From contig PUNM01000131.1 in NCBI GenBank assembly GCA_003552625.1, positions 1-64,000 of the forward strand: a stretch of 64,000 nucleotides of DNA, read 5' to 3'. Positions within the stretch are counted from its first letter, which is position 1. Each line of letters begins with the position of its first letter. The position numbers were made by a program, and so were the translations under genes. Below are positions 29,857-40,402 of the stretch, in pieces. Below the pieces are notes generated by a model. That model saw nothing but the letters and a program-made list of their open reading frames with translations. It was not told the DNA's origin and searched no databases. This DNA comes from Ectothiorhodospiraceae bacterium. Its GTDB lineage: Bacteria > Pseudomonadota > Gammaproteobacteria > Nitrococcales > Halorhodospiraceae.

Positions 29857-29932
29857 TGGTGGGTGGTGAGGGATTCGAACCCCCGACATTCGCCTTGTAA
29901 GGGCGACGCTCTCCCAACTGAGCTAACCACCC
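29857..29932 (-). tRNA. tRNA-Val (TAC)
   Basis: 76 bases with encoded CCA. Acceptor GGGTGGT/ACCACCC, anticodon loop CTTACAA with anticodon TAC, T-arm GGGGGTTCGAATCCC. It lies 16 bases after hupB, so it is probably processed from the hupB transcript. Confidence 0.97.
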
Positions 29933-29948
29933 CGCATCGAAAGGCCGC

Positions 29949-30221
29949 TCAGTTTATCGCATCCTTCAGGGCTTTGCCAGGCTTGAAGCCGGGAACCTTC
30001 GACGCCGGGATGTTGATCGCCTCTCCGGTGCGCGGGTTCCGACCGGTGCGTGCAGCCCGCTCGCGAACCGTAAACGTGCCGAAACCGACCAGCGTCACCT
30101 GATCGCCCTCCCGCAGCGCATCGGTCACGGAATCGACCATGGCATCCACCGCACGCGCAGCGGCAGCCTTGGAAAGATCCGCGGACTCGGCGACCGCCTC
30201 GATGAGCTCACTCTTGTTCAT
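29949..30221 (-). CDS. hupB: DNA-binding protein HU
   Basis: 90-residue nucleoid protein. It has [12 protein letters not shown] at the start, the [26 protein letters not shown] beta-arm region with the Arg-Asn-Pro DNA-intercalating tip, and the C-terminal [12 protein letters not shown]. It follows lon, as in many gammaproteobacteria, and has its own sigma70-type promoter about 225 bases upstream. HU-beta is favoured by position. Confidence 0.97.
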   Translation of the reverse strand: MNKSELIEAVAESADLSKAAAARAVDAMVDSVTDALREGDQVTLVGFGTFTVRERAARTGRNPRTGEAINIPASKVPGFKPGKALKDAIN

Positions 30222-30445
30222 CCCCGTGTCCTCTTGGTCTTTTTTGCTTGGGTCGCGTGGCTTGCTTGCCGGTGCCAGGGCTCTGCCACCTCACGCCAGG
30301 GTTGGCTATCCGCCAAACAGCGACCCTGGCGCACTCCTTGTACAGTGAAACCCCCACCCTGCTCCGGACGAATGGTGCTGCGGCTTCAAGCCGACGCCTA
30401 GCGTCCAGCGCGGCGGCGTGAGGCCACCCGTCCCCGGTTGGCCGC

Positions 30446-30475
30446 TTTATAGCAGCGGCTTTTTCGGCGTGTCAA
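30446..30475 (-). promoter_or_regulatory. Sigma70-type promoter for hupB
   Basis: On the minus strand a consensus -35 (TTGACA, 30475-30470) and -10 (TATAAA, 30451-30446) are separated by 18 bases. It lies just after the lon stop. Transcription would start near 30438, leaving a leader of roughly 215 bases before hupB. That leader holds an 8-bp inverted repeat (GCCAGGGT/ACCCTGGC, near 30296-30330) and nothing else I recognise. Confidence 0.72.
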
Positions 30476-30486
30476 CTCGGCCACCC

Positions 30487-32940
30487 TTAATGCGGCCGGG
30501 CCGCATCGGTCTCCGAGTCCCCGACCGCAACACGCGGAGTGCTCTCATCGCTGCTCGGCTCCCCTTCAGGGAGCGGCTCCGGCTTGCGCGCCAGGGCTAC
30601 ATCGAGGACCTGATCGATCCACCGTACAGGCCGGATATCGAGCTTCGCCTTGACGTCCTTGGGTACATCGGCCAGGTCCTTCTCGTTCTCCTCGGGGATG
30701 AGCACCGTCTCGATGCCACCACGCAACGCCGCCAGGAGCTTCTCCTTGAGCCCGCCGACAGGCAGAACCTCGCCACGGAGCGTGATCTCCCCGGTCATGC
30801 CGACCCCCGCGCGTACCGGTATCCCGGTCAGCGCAGAGACCAGCGCCACGCACATCCCCGTGCCTGCAGAGGGCCCATCCTTCGGTATCGCCCCCTCCGG
30901 CACGTGAATGTGGTAATCGTGCCGGGCATAAAATTCCGGCTCCAGTCCCAAAGCACGGGCCCGGCTGCGGACCACGGTGGTCGCCGCGTCGATGGACTCC
31001 TTCATGACCTCACCGAGCTGCCCGGTCTGCGTCGCCCGTCCCTTGCCCGGGACGACGGCCACCTCGATGGTCAGCAGCTCACCGCCGACCTCGGTCCAGG
31101 CCAAGCCGGTCGCCTGGCCGACGCGATCCTCCTTCTCGGCCACACCGTACCGATACCGCCGGACGCCCAGGTATTTGTCGATATTCCGACGAGTCACCTG
31201 GACACGGCTGCGACTGCGCCCTTTACTCTCGCTTTCAACCAGGCCCTTGACCACCTTTCGACAGACGGTCGCCAGCTCCCGCTCCAGATTGCGAACACCT
31301 GCCTCTCGGGTGTAATGGCGAATCGCATCGCGAATAGCCGACTCTTTAACCTCCAGCTCGCCCTTGCGCAGCCCATTGGCCTTCATCTGCTTCGGCAGCA
31401 GATAGCGCTGAGCGATGGCCACTTTCTCCTCTTCCGTATAGCCAGGCAGGCGGATGACCTCCATCCGGTCGAGCAGCGGGGCCGGTATGTTCATCGTGTT
31501 CGCCGTACAGACGAACATGACATCGGAAAGGTCGAAGTCCACCTCGAGATAGTGATCGTTGAACGTGCTGTTCTGCTCGGGATCGAGGACTTCCAGCAGC
31601 GCCGACGACGGATCGCCACGGAAATCCATCGCCATCTTGTCCACCTCATCGAGCAAAAAGAGCGGGTTGCGCTTCCCGGCCTTGCTCAGGTTCTGCACGA
31701 TCTTGCCCGGCAACGAGCCGATATAGGTTCGCCGGTGCCCGCGAATCTCCGCCTCGTCACGCACACCGCCGAGGGACATGCGCGTGAACCGCCGGTTGGT
31801 CGCCCGAGCAATCGACTGGCCGAGCGACGTCTTGCCCACACCGGGCGGCCCCACCAGGCAGAGTATGGGCCCCTTGAGCTTGCGCACCCGCCGCTGGACG
31901 GCCAGGTACTCGAGGATCCGCTCCTTGACCTTCTCGAGTCCATAGTGGTCTTCGTCGAGAACCTTGGCGGCGTACTTGAGGTCATGGCGCACGCGCGTCT
32001 TGCCTTTCCACGGCAAGCTGACGAGCCAGTCCAGGTAGTTGCGGACGACCGTCGCCTCAGCGGACATCGGCGACATCATTCGCAGCTTGTTGAGCTCCTG
32101 CTTGGCCTTGTCCATGGCCTGCTGCGGCATGCCGGATTCATCGATCTTGCGCTCTAGGTCCTCGACCTCGTTCGGCACGTCTTCCAGCTCACCCAGTTCC
32201 TTCTGGATGGCCTTCATCTGCTCGTTGAGGTAGTACTCCCGCTGGGACTTTTCCATCTGTTGCTTGACACGCCCGCGGATCCGCTTCTCGATCTGCAGGA
32301 TGTCAATCTCGCCCTCGATCAACCCCATCAGGTGCTCGAGGCGCTCGCGCGGCCCCTCCATTTCGAGGATGTTCTGTTTCTCCTCGACCTTGAGCGCCAT
32401 GTGGGCGGCGATGGTGTCGGCCAGCCGCCCCGGCTCCTCGATACCGGCGAGCGACGAGAGAATCTCCGGCGGGATCTTCTTGTTTAGCTTGACGTACTGC
32501 TCGAAGACGTTGGTGGCCGAGCGGGCCACGACGTCGATCTCCCGGTCGCCGGGATCGGGCTGCGGCTCAGGCACCGTCACCAGGCGCGCCGAGAGGTACT
32601 CACCGCCATCGACCAGTTCGACCAGCTTGGCGCGCTCGCTGCCTTCGACAAGCACCTTCACGGTACCGTCGGGAAGCTTGAGCATCTGCAGGATGGAAGC
32701 GACGGTGCCGTACTCGTAGAGGTCGTCCGCGGCCGGGTCATCAACCTCGGCACTACGCTGCGCGATGAGGAAGATCCGCTTGTCGTGCTCCATCGCCGAC
32801 TCGAGGGCGTGGATGGAGCGCTCCCGGCCTACAAAAAGCGGGATCACCATATGCGGATAGACGACCACATCCCGCAGCGGCAGGACCGGCGCCTGCATCA
32901 CGGTCTGGCTGGATTCGGGATTCTGAGCGGTTGGCTCCAT
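30487..32940 (-). CDS. lon: ATP-dependent protease Lon
   Basis: Cytosolic AAA+ serine protease of 817 residues that degrades misfolded and regulatory proteins. It has an N-terminal substrate-binding domain, the Walker A motif GPPGVGKTS (about residue 365) and the C-terminal protease domain with catalytic Ser in [11 protein letters not shown] and the Lys downstream. The C-terminus is extended and acidic ([16 protein letters not shown]). It follows clpX by 121 bases that contain a heat-shock-type promoter. Confidence 0.98.
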   Translation of the reverse strand: MEPTAQNPESSQTVMQAPVLPLRDVVVYPHMVIPLFVGRERSIHALESAMEHDKRIFLIAQRSAEVDDPAADDLYEYGTVASILQMLKLPDGTVKVLVEGSERAKLVELVDGGEYLSARLVTVPEPQPDPGDREIDVVARSATNVFEQYVKLNKKIPPEILSSLAGIEEPGRLADTIAAHMALKVEEKQNILEMEGPRERLEHLMGLIEGEIDILQIEKRIRGRVKQQMEKSQREYYLNEQMKAIQKELGELEDVPNEVEDLERKIDESGMPQQAMDKAKQELNKLRMMSPMSAEATVVRNYLDWLVSLPWKGKTRVRHDLKYAAKVLDEDHYGLEKVKERILEYLAVQRRVRKLKGPILCLVGPPGVGKTSLGQSIARATNRRFTRMSLGGVRDEAEIRGHRRTYIGSLPGKIVQNLSKAGKRNPLFLLDEVDKMAMDFRGDPSSALLEVLDPEQNSTFNDHYLEVDFDLSDVMFVCTANTMNIPAPLLDRMEVIRLPGYTEEEKVAIAQRYLLPKQMKANGLRKGELEVKESAIRDAIRHYTREAGVRNLERELATVCRKVVKGLVESESKGRSRSRVQVTRRNIDKYLGVRRYRYGVAEKEDRVGQATGLAWTEVGGELLTIEVAVVPGKGRATQTGQLGEVMKESIDAATTVVRSRARALGLEPEFYARHDYHIHVPEGAIPKDGPSAGTGMCVALVSALTGIPVRAGVGMTGEITLRGEVLPVGGLKEKLLAALRGGIETVLIPEENEKDLADVPKDVKAKLDIRPVRWIDQVLDVALARKPEPLPEGEPSSDESTPRVAVGDSETDAARPH

Positions 32941-33017
32941 GCGTCTTGGACCTCAATGGCAAACGAATAGGGGCGCAGCGGGGCGGATACCCCGTGCGCC
33001 CTGCCCCTGACTGGCGG

Positions 33018-33045
33018 AATGGGGGCGAATACGGCGGGTTTCAAG
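33018..33045 (-). promoter_or_regulatory. Sigma32-like heat-shock promoter of lon
   Basis: On the minus strand CTTGAAA (33045-33039) and a C-rich -10 region ending CCCCATT are spaced 13 or so bases apart, matching the sigma32 pattern (CTTGAA, then CCCCAT-T). It lies between clpX and lon, where E. coli lon also has a heat-shock promoter. Confidence 0.7.
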
Positions 33046-33061
33046 GCAGTTGGGCGACGGG

Positions 33062-34342
<1,281 letters not shown>

Positions 34343-34423
34343 GCCACGGCCTCGGATTGCGCCTTAAAAGCGTTCTTTCTCAACGATGCACCCTTTTCAG
34401 TGGGCGTGCAAGCGCCCGGCTGA

Positions 34424-35065
34424 TCACTCCGACTGCGCGTTACGGCTGCTCAGGACACGGTCCACAAGACCGTATTCCGCCGCCGCTTCCGCGGTCATGA
34501 AGTTGTCGCGATCGGTATCCTGCCGGATCCGCTCAATATCCTGCCCGGTATGGTGGGCGAGGATGCGGTTGAGCCGATCGCGCATGTTCAGGATCTCGCG
34601 GGCGTGAATGTCGATATCCGTCGCCTGCCCCTGGAATCCACCCAGTGGCTGGTGGATCATCATCCGGGAGTTGGGCAACGCGTACCGCTTGCCCTCGGCG
34701 CCGGCTGCCAGCAGCAACGCCCCCATGCTTGCCGCTTGGCCAACGCACAGGGTGGCCACGTCCGGCTTGATGAACTGCATGGTGTCGTAGATCGCCAGCC
34801 CGGCGGTAACCGACCCCCCCGGCGAGTTGATGTACAGGTGCACATCCTTATCCGGGTTCTCGGATTCCAGAAAGAGCAGCTGCGCCACCAGCAGGTTCGC
34901 CTGGTAGTCCTCCACCGGCCCCACCAGGAAGATCACCCGCTCCTTGAGCAGGCGCGAGAAGATGTCGTAGGCGCGCTCCCCGCGCGCCGACTGCTCGACG
35001 ACCATCGGCACAAGGCCGGTGTTGAGGACGTCCGGGGCGCTGCCCGTCTGCTGCGAATCACTCAT
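34424..35065 (-). CDS. clpP: ClpP proteolytic subunit
   Basis: 213-residue serine protease of the tetradecameric ClpP ring. Catalytic Ser is in [14 protein letters not shown], His in [15 protein letters not shown], and Asp further on near [17 protein letters not shown]. An N-terminal leader (about 20 residues before [16 protein letters not shown]) would be removed by autoprocessing, as in E. coli. It lies 28 bases after tig. Confidence 0.98.
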   Translation of the reverse strand: MSDSQQTGSAPDVLNTGLVPMVVEQSARGERAYDIFSRLLKERVIFLVGPVEDYQANLLVAQLLFLESENPDKDVHLYINSPGGSVTAGLAIYDTMQFIKPDVATLCVGQAASMGALLLAAGAEGKRYALPNSRMMIHQPLGGFQGQATDIDIHAREILNMRDRLNRILAHHTGQDIERIRQDTDRDNFMTAEAAAEYGLVDRVLSSRNAQSE

Positions 35066-35093
35066 GGTGATGGCTCCTGGATGGTGCCGTAGT

Positions 35094-36398
35094 TCAGGAC
35101 GCGGTGTCCTCGTCTTCCGGATTCATGAGCTCGTCGAAGCTCAGCGGCTTGTCCTCGGTCTGCACCTGCTCGAGCAGCCAGTCGACGACCTGCTCCTCGA
35201 TCACCGACGCCTCAACGCTCTGCATCATCTCGCGATTCTGCGCGATCTGCTGCAGGGCCTGGCTCGGATCCTGCCCGGAGTTCGCAGCCATCTCCTGGAT
35301 CTGGCGCATCATCCGCTCGCGGTCAAGCTGGATACCCTGGCTACGGACCAGTTCGTTGACCAGAAGACCGAGCTTGACGCGACGGCGGGCCTGCTCTTCA
35401 TAGGCCGAACGCTCCGACTCGGGCAACTCGCCCTGGCCGCCACCGGACTGCTGACGCAGCGCCTGGATCTCGCCGTCGATCAAGCTTGACGGCAGCTCAA
35501 GTTCGTTGAGATCCGCCAGCTGCTCGAGCACCTGGCGCTTCAGGCGCTGACGAACGGCCTGGTCGCGCTCACGCTCCAGATTGCCGCGTACCGCATCGCG
35601 AAGGGCCTCGACACCGCCCTCCTCCATGCCCAGACGAGCAGCGAAGGCGTCGTCGAGTTCCGGAAGTCGCGGCTCTTCCACCCGCTTAACAGTGACCTGG
35701 AAAGTCGCGCTCTTTCCGGCCAGGGAGGGCTCGGCCAACTCGCCCGGGAAGGTATGCTCCACAGTCCGCTCCTCACCGGCGCGGGCACCCTTGAGGCCTT
35801 CCTCGAAGGCTTCGGGCAGCTGCCCGGCGCCGATCACCAACGGCGCATCCTCAGCGGAGTTGCCCGGGAAGTCCTCCCCGTCAATGGTTCCGTGGAAATC
35901 GACGACGACGCGGTCTTCCTCCTGTGCAGGGCGATCGACTTCATCGTATTCCGCGTGCTGCTTGCGCAGCCGCTCGAGCACGTTGTCCAGGTCCGCATCC
36001 GTGATCTCGACCTGAGGCCGCTCGACGCGGATCTGATCGATGCCGGCCACCTCGATCTCCGGAAGGATATCGAAGGTCGCCTCGTACTCAAGGCTCTCGC
36101 CAGCCTCGGTGCGCTTCGGCTCAATGTGCGGATTCCCCGCCGGACGCAGGGACTCCTGCTCAAGCGCTTCGGAGTAGGTCTGCTGCACGACCTCGCTGAG
36201 CACTTCGCTACGCACCTGCGCCCCATACTGTTTGCGGACAACTTTCATCGGCACCTTGCCGGGGCGAAAGCCATCCATCTTCACGCGCCCGCACAGATCG
36301 CGCAGGCGGCGATCGACCTCATTCTCGACCCGCTCAGCGGGGACCTGGACCTTCATGCGGCGGCCCAGGCCTTCAGTCGTCTCCACGGAAACTTGCAT
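35094..36398 (-). CDS. tig: Trigger factor
   Basis: Ribosome-associated chaperone and peptidyl-prolyl isomerase; 434 residues from the ATG at 36398. The N-terminal ribosome-binding domain contains the signature GFRPGKVP (about residues 44-51). The FKBP-like PPIase domain starts around [19 protein letters not shown] (about 160), and a long helical C-terminal domain follows. It heads the tig-clpP-clpX group, 83 bases after a tRNA-Leu. In-frame upstream codons run through the tRNA and are not part of the gene. Confidence 0.97.
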   Translation of the reverse strand: MQVSVETTEGLGRRMKVQVPAERVENEVDRRLRDLCGRVKMDGFRPGKVPMKVVRKQYGAQVRSEVLSEVVQQTYSEALEQESLRPAGNPHIEPKRTEAGESLEYEATFDILPEIEVAGIDQIRVERPQVEITDADLDNVLERLRKQHAEYDEVDRPAQEEDRVVVDFHGTIDGEDFPGNSAEDAPLVIGAGQLPEAFEEGLKGARAGEERTVEHTFPGELAEPSLAGKSATFQVTVKRVEEPRLPELDDAFAARLGMEEGGVEALRDAVRGNLERERDQAVRQRLKRQVLEQLADLNELELPSSLIDGEIQALRQQSGGGQGELPESERSAYEEQARRRVKLGLLVNELVRSQGIQLDRERMMRQIQEMAANSGQDPSQALQQIAQNREMMQSVEASVIEEQVVDWLLEQVQTEDKPLSFDELMNPEDEDTAS

Positions 36399-36481
36399 CG
36401 GGAAGTCCTTGGGATCCAATCGTCTGGTGATTGCGTTCAAAGGAGCAACCCTGCGACGCTCGCCACAGGGTTGGAGTTCGC

Positions 36482-36569
36482 TGGTGCGAAAGGAGAGACT
36501 CGAACTCTCACGGGGGATCACCCCACCGGGACCTAAACCCGGCGCGTCTACCAATTCCGCCACTTTCGC
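36482..36569 (-). tRNA. tRNA-Leu (TAG)
   Basis: 88-base class II tRNA with encoded CCA. Acceptor GCGAAAG/CTTTCGC, anticodon loop with TAG, long variable arm GGTGGGGTGATCCCCC, T-arm GAGTTCGAGTCTC. It lies upstream of tig on the same strand. A possible -10 box (TATACC, 36595-36590) would start transcription about 14 bases before it. Confidence 0.97.
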
Positions 36570-36729
36570 ACGTAATGAGGCGCTTGGGCGGTATACCGGC
36601 GCCTTTCGCCGGACAAGTATAACAGCGGTAGGCCTTTGGACCGCAATGGAACGTCGCCCACCCGGCCCACCAACCGCACTGACGATGCGCTAGCATGGGC
36701 ACGAACCCAAAGGGGCCGGACACCGCGAC

Positions 36730-37545
36730 ATGATCGTCATCGCCATCTCGCTGCTGGTTGTACTACTTGCCCTGCGCGAGGTCAGCACCAACCGCATTCA
36801 CCGGGCCCGTGGCAATAGCCAGGCGTTACGCCGCTGGCGTGCCGCCCGTCGCTGGCTGAACCTGGCCCTGCTGCTCACTCTGCTCGCCTTCCTGCCGGCG
36901 CTGATCGACGCCCCGCAAGTTCCGATCATTGCCGAGGCGCACACGATGCTGCGCCTGGCAGGACCGTTGATCCTCGGGGCCGCCGGCTTCGCCCTGGCCT
37001 TGGCGGTCCGGACCGCGACACCGGAAGTCCAGCGCGAGGTCCAAACCCGTCGCACAGCGCGGCAACGACGAGAGCGGGCCCACCACGGGCACAATCCGGA
37101 GCGGACCTCGACCCAGCTTCAGGAGTGGCTCCAGCACTACGGCCCGCGCCACCGCTACCGTTTCGATCAACCGACTCGGGCCGGCGTGGCGAACATTGTC
37201 ATCCACACCCAGGAGACGCGGTACGCGGTCTACCTGCTGCCCCCCGAGCACGCGGAGCACGGCATGCAGACCGCCATCACGCGCTGCGAGGCGATCGCCG
37301 GCGAATTGCAGGCCCACGGCCTGGTCTGGGTCCCGCAAGAGACGCCCACGGAGCCGCAACACGCCCGCGGGCGCCCTGTCTACGTGGTACGCGGCTCAAT
37401 CAATGAAGCCCTGAAGCTGATCGAGCGCAACGACAACCAGCAGAGGCGGCGACGCGAGCGCCGCCAGCAGAGCCAGAGGCGGGCGGCGCGTGACGGTCAA
37501 CAAGAGAGTGCCCAGCGCTCCGACGCTCACCAGCAATGGAACTGA
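36730..37545 (+). CDS. Hypothetical membrane protein with Arg-rich cytosolic tail
   Basis: 271 residues, family not recognised. Three hydrophobic segments (about residues 2-18, 43-61 and 70-95) are followed by a soluble domain of about 120 residues. That domain contains strand-rich ANIVIHTQETRYAVYLLPPEHAEHG and RGRPVYVVRGSINEALKLI. The C-terminal 45 residues are Arg/Gln rich, unusual in this otherwise acidic proteome. The soluble domain could be a nucleic-acid-related or restriction-endonuclease-like fold, but no catalytic motif is convincing. It precedes the FliL-like gene by 55 bases on the same strand. Confidence 0.65.
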   Translation: MIVIAISLLVVLLALREVSTNRIHRARGNSQALRRWRAARRWLNLALLLTLLAFLPALIDAPQVPIIAEAHTMLRLAGPLILGAAGFALALAVRTATPEVQREVQTRRTARQRRERAHHGHNPERTSTQLQEWLQHYGPRHRYRFDQPTRAGVANIVIHTQETRYAVYLLPPEHAEHGMQTAITRCEAIAGELQAHGLVWVPQETPTEPQHARGRPVYVVRGSINEALKLIERNDNQQRRRRERRQQSQRRAARDGQQESAQRSDAHQQWN

Positions 37546-37600
37546 TCCGGTGCGTTACCATGCGCCTGAGACCCCCCAAAACCGCGCGAGGAATGACGGA

Positions 37601-38080
37601 ATGCCCAACAAAGGCCTACTGACCCTGCTCGCCACCATGACCGTGCTGATGATGATCACCCTGGGCGTGGTCATCGCCATGGCCACGGGCGTATTCACCC
37701 CCCCGGGAATGCACCAGGCTGAGCCTGCGGAGGAGACGAGTCCCGAGCAGGCGGATCTGGCTGACGCCGATTACTACGAGCTTGAGCCATCCCTCACCGT
37801 TAACCTCGCCGACGACGAGCCTGCGCGCTACCTGGAAGCGGAGATCGAGATCGCCACCACCGACAGCGAAGTCCGGGAGGCCTTGGAGCGCCATGAGGCA
37901 GCGATCCGCGACGAGCTCATGCTGATGCTCGCCGAGCAGACATTCTCCGACCTGAGCGATGCCGAGCAGCGCGAGATGGTCCGTGAGGAAGCGCTCCGCC
38001 TGATCAATGGGATCCTCGACGAACACGGCGTCAGCGGTGAAGCCGCCGGAATCTACTTCACCCGCTTCGTAATGCAATAG
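37601..38080 (+). CDS. FliL-family membrane-anchored protein
   Basis: 159 residues: a short cytosolic N-terminus, one membrane helix (about 6-29) and a periplasmic domain. The periplasmic domain carries the FliL pattern: YYELEPSLTVNL, RYLEAEIEIATTD, the conserved IRDELMLMLAEQT and the terminal FTRFVMQ. True FliL stabilises the flagellar stator. No flagellar gene is nearby, so this may be a stand-alone paralogue. The start at 37601 is tentative because the ribosome-binding site is weak. Confidence 0.82.
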   Translation: MPNKGLLTLLATMTVLMMITLGVVIAMATGVFTPPGMHQAEPAEETSPEQADLADADYYELEPSLTVNLADDEPARYLEAEIEIATTDSEVREALERHEAAIRDELMLMLAEQTFSDLSDAEQREMVREEALRLINGILDEHGVSGEAAGIYFTRFVMQ

Positions 38081-38088
38081 TCACTGCC

Positions 38089-38111
38089 GGAGGGGGCATT
38101 CAGCCCCCTCC
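38089..38111. terminator. Hairpin between fliL-like gene and AGCS symporter
   Basis: An 8-bp stem GGAGGGGG/CCCCCTCC with a 7-base loop lies between convergent genes and overlaps the last codons of the symporter. There is no T-run. Confidence 0.5.
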
Positions 38112-39470
38112 CTCCCGCTGCTCACTGCCACCACCCGGCGCGAAGTACGTCCGCGTAACGGCAAAGACCGTCCCCGACAGCGCGAGCAGGGCGATCAGGT
38201 TGGGAATCGCCATCAGCGCGTTGAGGATGTCGGCAACGATCCAGACCACGCCAAGATCCGCAATGGCGCCGACAAAGAGCAGGACCACCCAAAGGTAGCG
38301 ATAGGGCAGAATCACGCGCACCCCGAAGAGGAAAGCCGCGCACCGCTCCCCGTAGTAACTCCACGCCACAATGGTCGTGAAGGCGAAGAGGATCATCCCC
38401 AGAGTTACGATCCAATTCCCCGCGGGAATCCCTTCACCGAAGGCCATGGAAGTGAGCGACGCCCCCGTCTCGCCCGTGGTCCAAACACCGGTGAGCACGA
38501 TGGCCAGGGCGGTGATGGTGCAGACGATGATCGTATCGATGAACGTCCCGAGCATCGCCACCGTTCCCTGGCGCACCGGGTTGTTCGTCCGGGCGGCCGC
38601 GTGGGCAATCGGCGCCGATCCCAGGCCCGCCTCGTTGGAGAAGATACCGCGGGCGACACCGAACCGGATCGCAGCCCAGACGGCAGCCCCGGCAAACCCC
38701 CCGGTCGCCGCGGTACCAGTGAATGCGTCGGTCACGATCTGACCGAGAGCAGCGGGAACTTCGGTGATGTTCCAGCCGATGATCAATAGCCCACCGACGA
38801 CGTAGATAACCGCCATGGCCGGAACGAGGCGCTCCGCCACCCGGGCGATGCGCCGAATCCCGCCGATAATGACCAGAAAGACCAGGACGGCCAGGATCAG
38901 CCCGGTCAGCCACACCGGCACGGCGAGGTTCGACTCCACTACGTCGGCCACGGAGTTGGCCTGAACCGTGTTACCGATGCCGAAGGCGGCCACCATGGCG
39001 AAGATCGCGAAGAGGGTGCCAAGCCACGCCCAGCGGGGGCCGAGCCCGTTCTTGATGTAGTACATGGGTCCGCCAACATAGCGCCCCTCGGCATCCGTCT
39101 CCCGGTACTTCACGGCCAGGACTGCCTCGGAGTATTTGGTGGCCATGCCGACCAGCGCCGTCACCCACATCCAAAAAACGGCTCCCGGGCCACCGAGCGT
39201 GATCGCGGTCGCCACGCCGGCGATGTTACCCGTGCCGATGGTCGCCGAAAGAGCCGTGGTCAGCGCCTGGAACGGCGTGATCTCGCCGGGATCCTCCTCG
39301 ACTTCCCGACGACCGCCCCACATCCGGCGAAAGCCGTAGCCGAGGCGGCGAATCGGCATCCCCTTGAGCCCGATCGAGAGGTAGAGGCCGGTGCCGAGCA
39401 GGAGGACCAGCATGGCCGGCCCCCACACAACGTCGCTGACACTCTCAAGGAACGCGGTAATCGTTTCCAT
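38100..39470 (-). CDS. Sodium:alanine/glycine symporter (AGCS family)
   Basis: 456-residue inner-membrane Na+-coupled amino-acid carrier with about 11 helices. The family signatures PFQALTTALSATIGTGNIAGVATAI, GGPMYYIKNGLG and FSNEAGLGSAPIAHAAA are present. The ATG at 39470 matches the AGCS start; in-frame codons upstream are not homologous. Na+-coupled uptake suits a halophile. The 271 bases upstream (39471-39741) hold no recognisable gene, and presumably contain the promoter. Confidence 0.93.
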   Translation of the reverse strand: METITAFLESVSDVVWGPAMLVLLLGTGLYLSIGLKGMPIRRLGYGFRRMWGGRREVEEDPGEITPFQALTTALSATIGTGNIAGVATAITLGGPGAVFWMWVTALVGMATKYSEAVLAVKYRETDAEGRYVGGPMYYIKNGLGPRWAWLGTLFAIFAMVAAFGIGNTVQANSVADVVESNLAVPVWLTGLILAVLVFLVIIGGIRRIARVAERLVPAMAVIYVVGGLLIIGWNITEVPAALGQIVTDAFTGTAATGGFAGAAVWAAIRFGVARGIFSNEAGLGSAPIAHAAARTNNPVRQGTVAMLGTFIDTIIVCTITALAIVLTGVWTTGETGASLTSMAFGEGIPAGNWIVTLGMILFAFTTIVAWSYYGERCAAFLFGVRVILPYRYLWVVLLFVGAIADLGVVWIVADILNALMAIPNLIALLALSGTVFAVTRTYFAPGGGSEQREGGG

Positions 39471-39741
39471 GCTTCCCCCGGATTGCTTGTCGCGCTGACC
39501 ACGTCCCGGCGCGGCTTGCCCGCTAGATGACGGCAGGGGCCGGGCTGCGCGCCGGCCGAGCACGAGACGGAGAAGCAAAGCTGATGCCACCCGCCGCTGT
39601 GACGGCCGAACGCAGCCTGCAGGCCTTCATCGTCAACCCGGCGCTCAAAAATGGCGCACCACCACGCACCGATTGCCCTGGAACGATGCACAGGACACCG
39701 AAATGGGCCGAGCTACGATGGCGCCGGCGAGGAGACCCCGG

Positions 39742-39957
39742 CTACCCACTCCCGTCCAGGGTAAAACCGACCTTGATGGTGACTTGCCAATGGGTGACCT
39801 GACCGCCCTCGATATGGCCCCGAGTATCGACAACCTGGAACCACCGCAGATGGCGCAGCGTCTCGCCGGCGCGAGCGATGGCATTATTGACCGCCTCCTC
39901 CATTCCAACCTTTGAGGAGCCGGTCAGCTCGACGATTTTATAGACATGCTCACTCAT
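39742..39957 (-). CDS. Dodecin flavin-binding protein
   Basis: 71-residue protein that assembles as a hollow dodecamer storing flavin. It has the family start [26 protein letters not shown], and the flavin-stacking Trp in [13 protein letters not shown]. It closes with [12 protein letters not shown]. Dodecins were first studied in halophiles. It appears monocistronic. Confidence 0.95.
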   Translation of the reverse strand: MSEHVYKIVELTGSSKVGMEEAVNNAIARAGETLRHLRWFQVVDTRGHIEGGQVTHWQVTIKVGFTLDGSG

Positions 39958-40069
39958 GAAAACGCTCCCGGCGCTTGAGGGTCCGTGGAGCCGTCAAGTC
40001 TCCCGCCAAGCAGCGCTATGGCGCAACATCCCCCATACCAATCGGCGCACCCCACGGTAGGGATGGACC

Positions 40070-40091
40070 ACCCCGCGCTGAACGGCGGGGT
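40070..40091. repeat. GC hairpin in a gene-poor gap, possible IS200/IS605-type relic
   Basis: A 7-bp stem (ACCCCGC/GCGGGGT) with an 8-base loop is followed by TTT on the plus strand. It sits in a 256-base stretch (39958-40213) with no gene between dodecin and tRNA-Lys. Similar CCCCGC hairpins occur at the ends of IS200/IS605-type elements, but no transposase or TnpB fragment is visible. A simple terminator is equally likely. Confidence 0.35.
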
Positions 40092-40213
40092 TTGCGCCAG
40101 CCGAATGAGTCAGGCTTTTCGGAGCCCGCGACACGGGGGGATCAAGAAGGATAGGCCTTTGCTTACCACCTACTCTGGAATACTAGTAGCTAGCTGCCAG
40201 CGGTGGCTGAATC

Positions 40214-40289
<76 letters not shown>

Positions 40290-40402
40290 GTAGGCGACTA
40301 ATTATAAGCTGCTCACCGGGGTACCACGCAAGCCTCTGCCTCTGCCCCACACGCTCCGCCGTCCGCTGGGGCCAGAAAAGCACCAACTGGAGAGGGCACC
40401 CG

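Noticed and set aside
30441-30464. Stem-loop with T5 on the plus strand that looks like an intrinsic terminator
   Set aside because: No plus-strand gene runs into it. It coincides with the -10 to -35 region of the hupB promoter, which explains the composition better.
30418-32157. Long open frame (579 codons) on the plus strand opposite lon
   Set aside because: Lon is complete and unmistakable on the minus strand. In GC-rich DNA the antisense frame stays open, and its translation shows no family motif.
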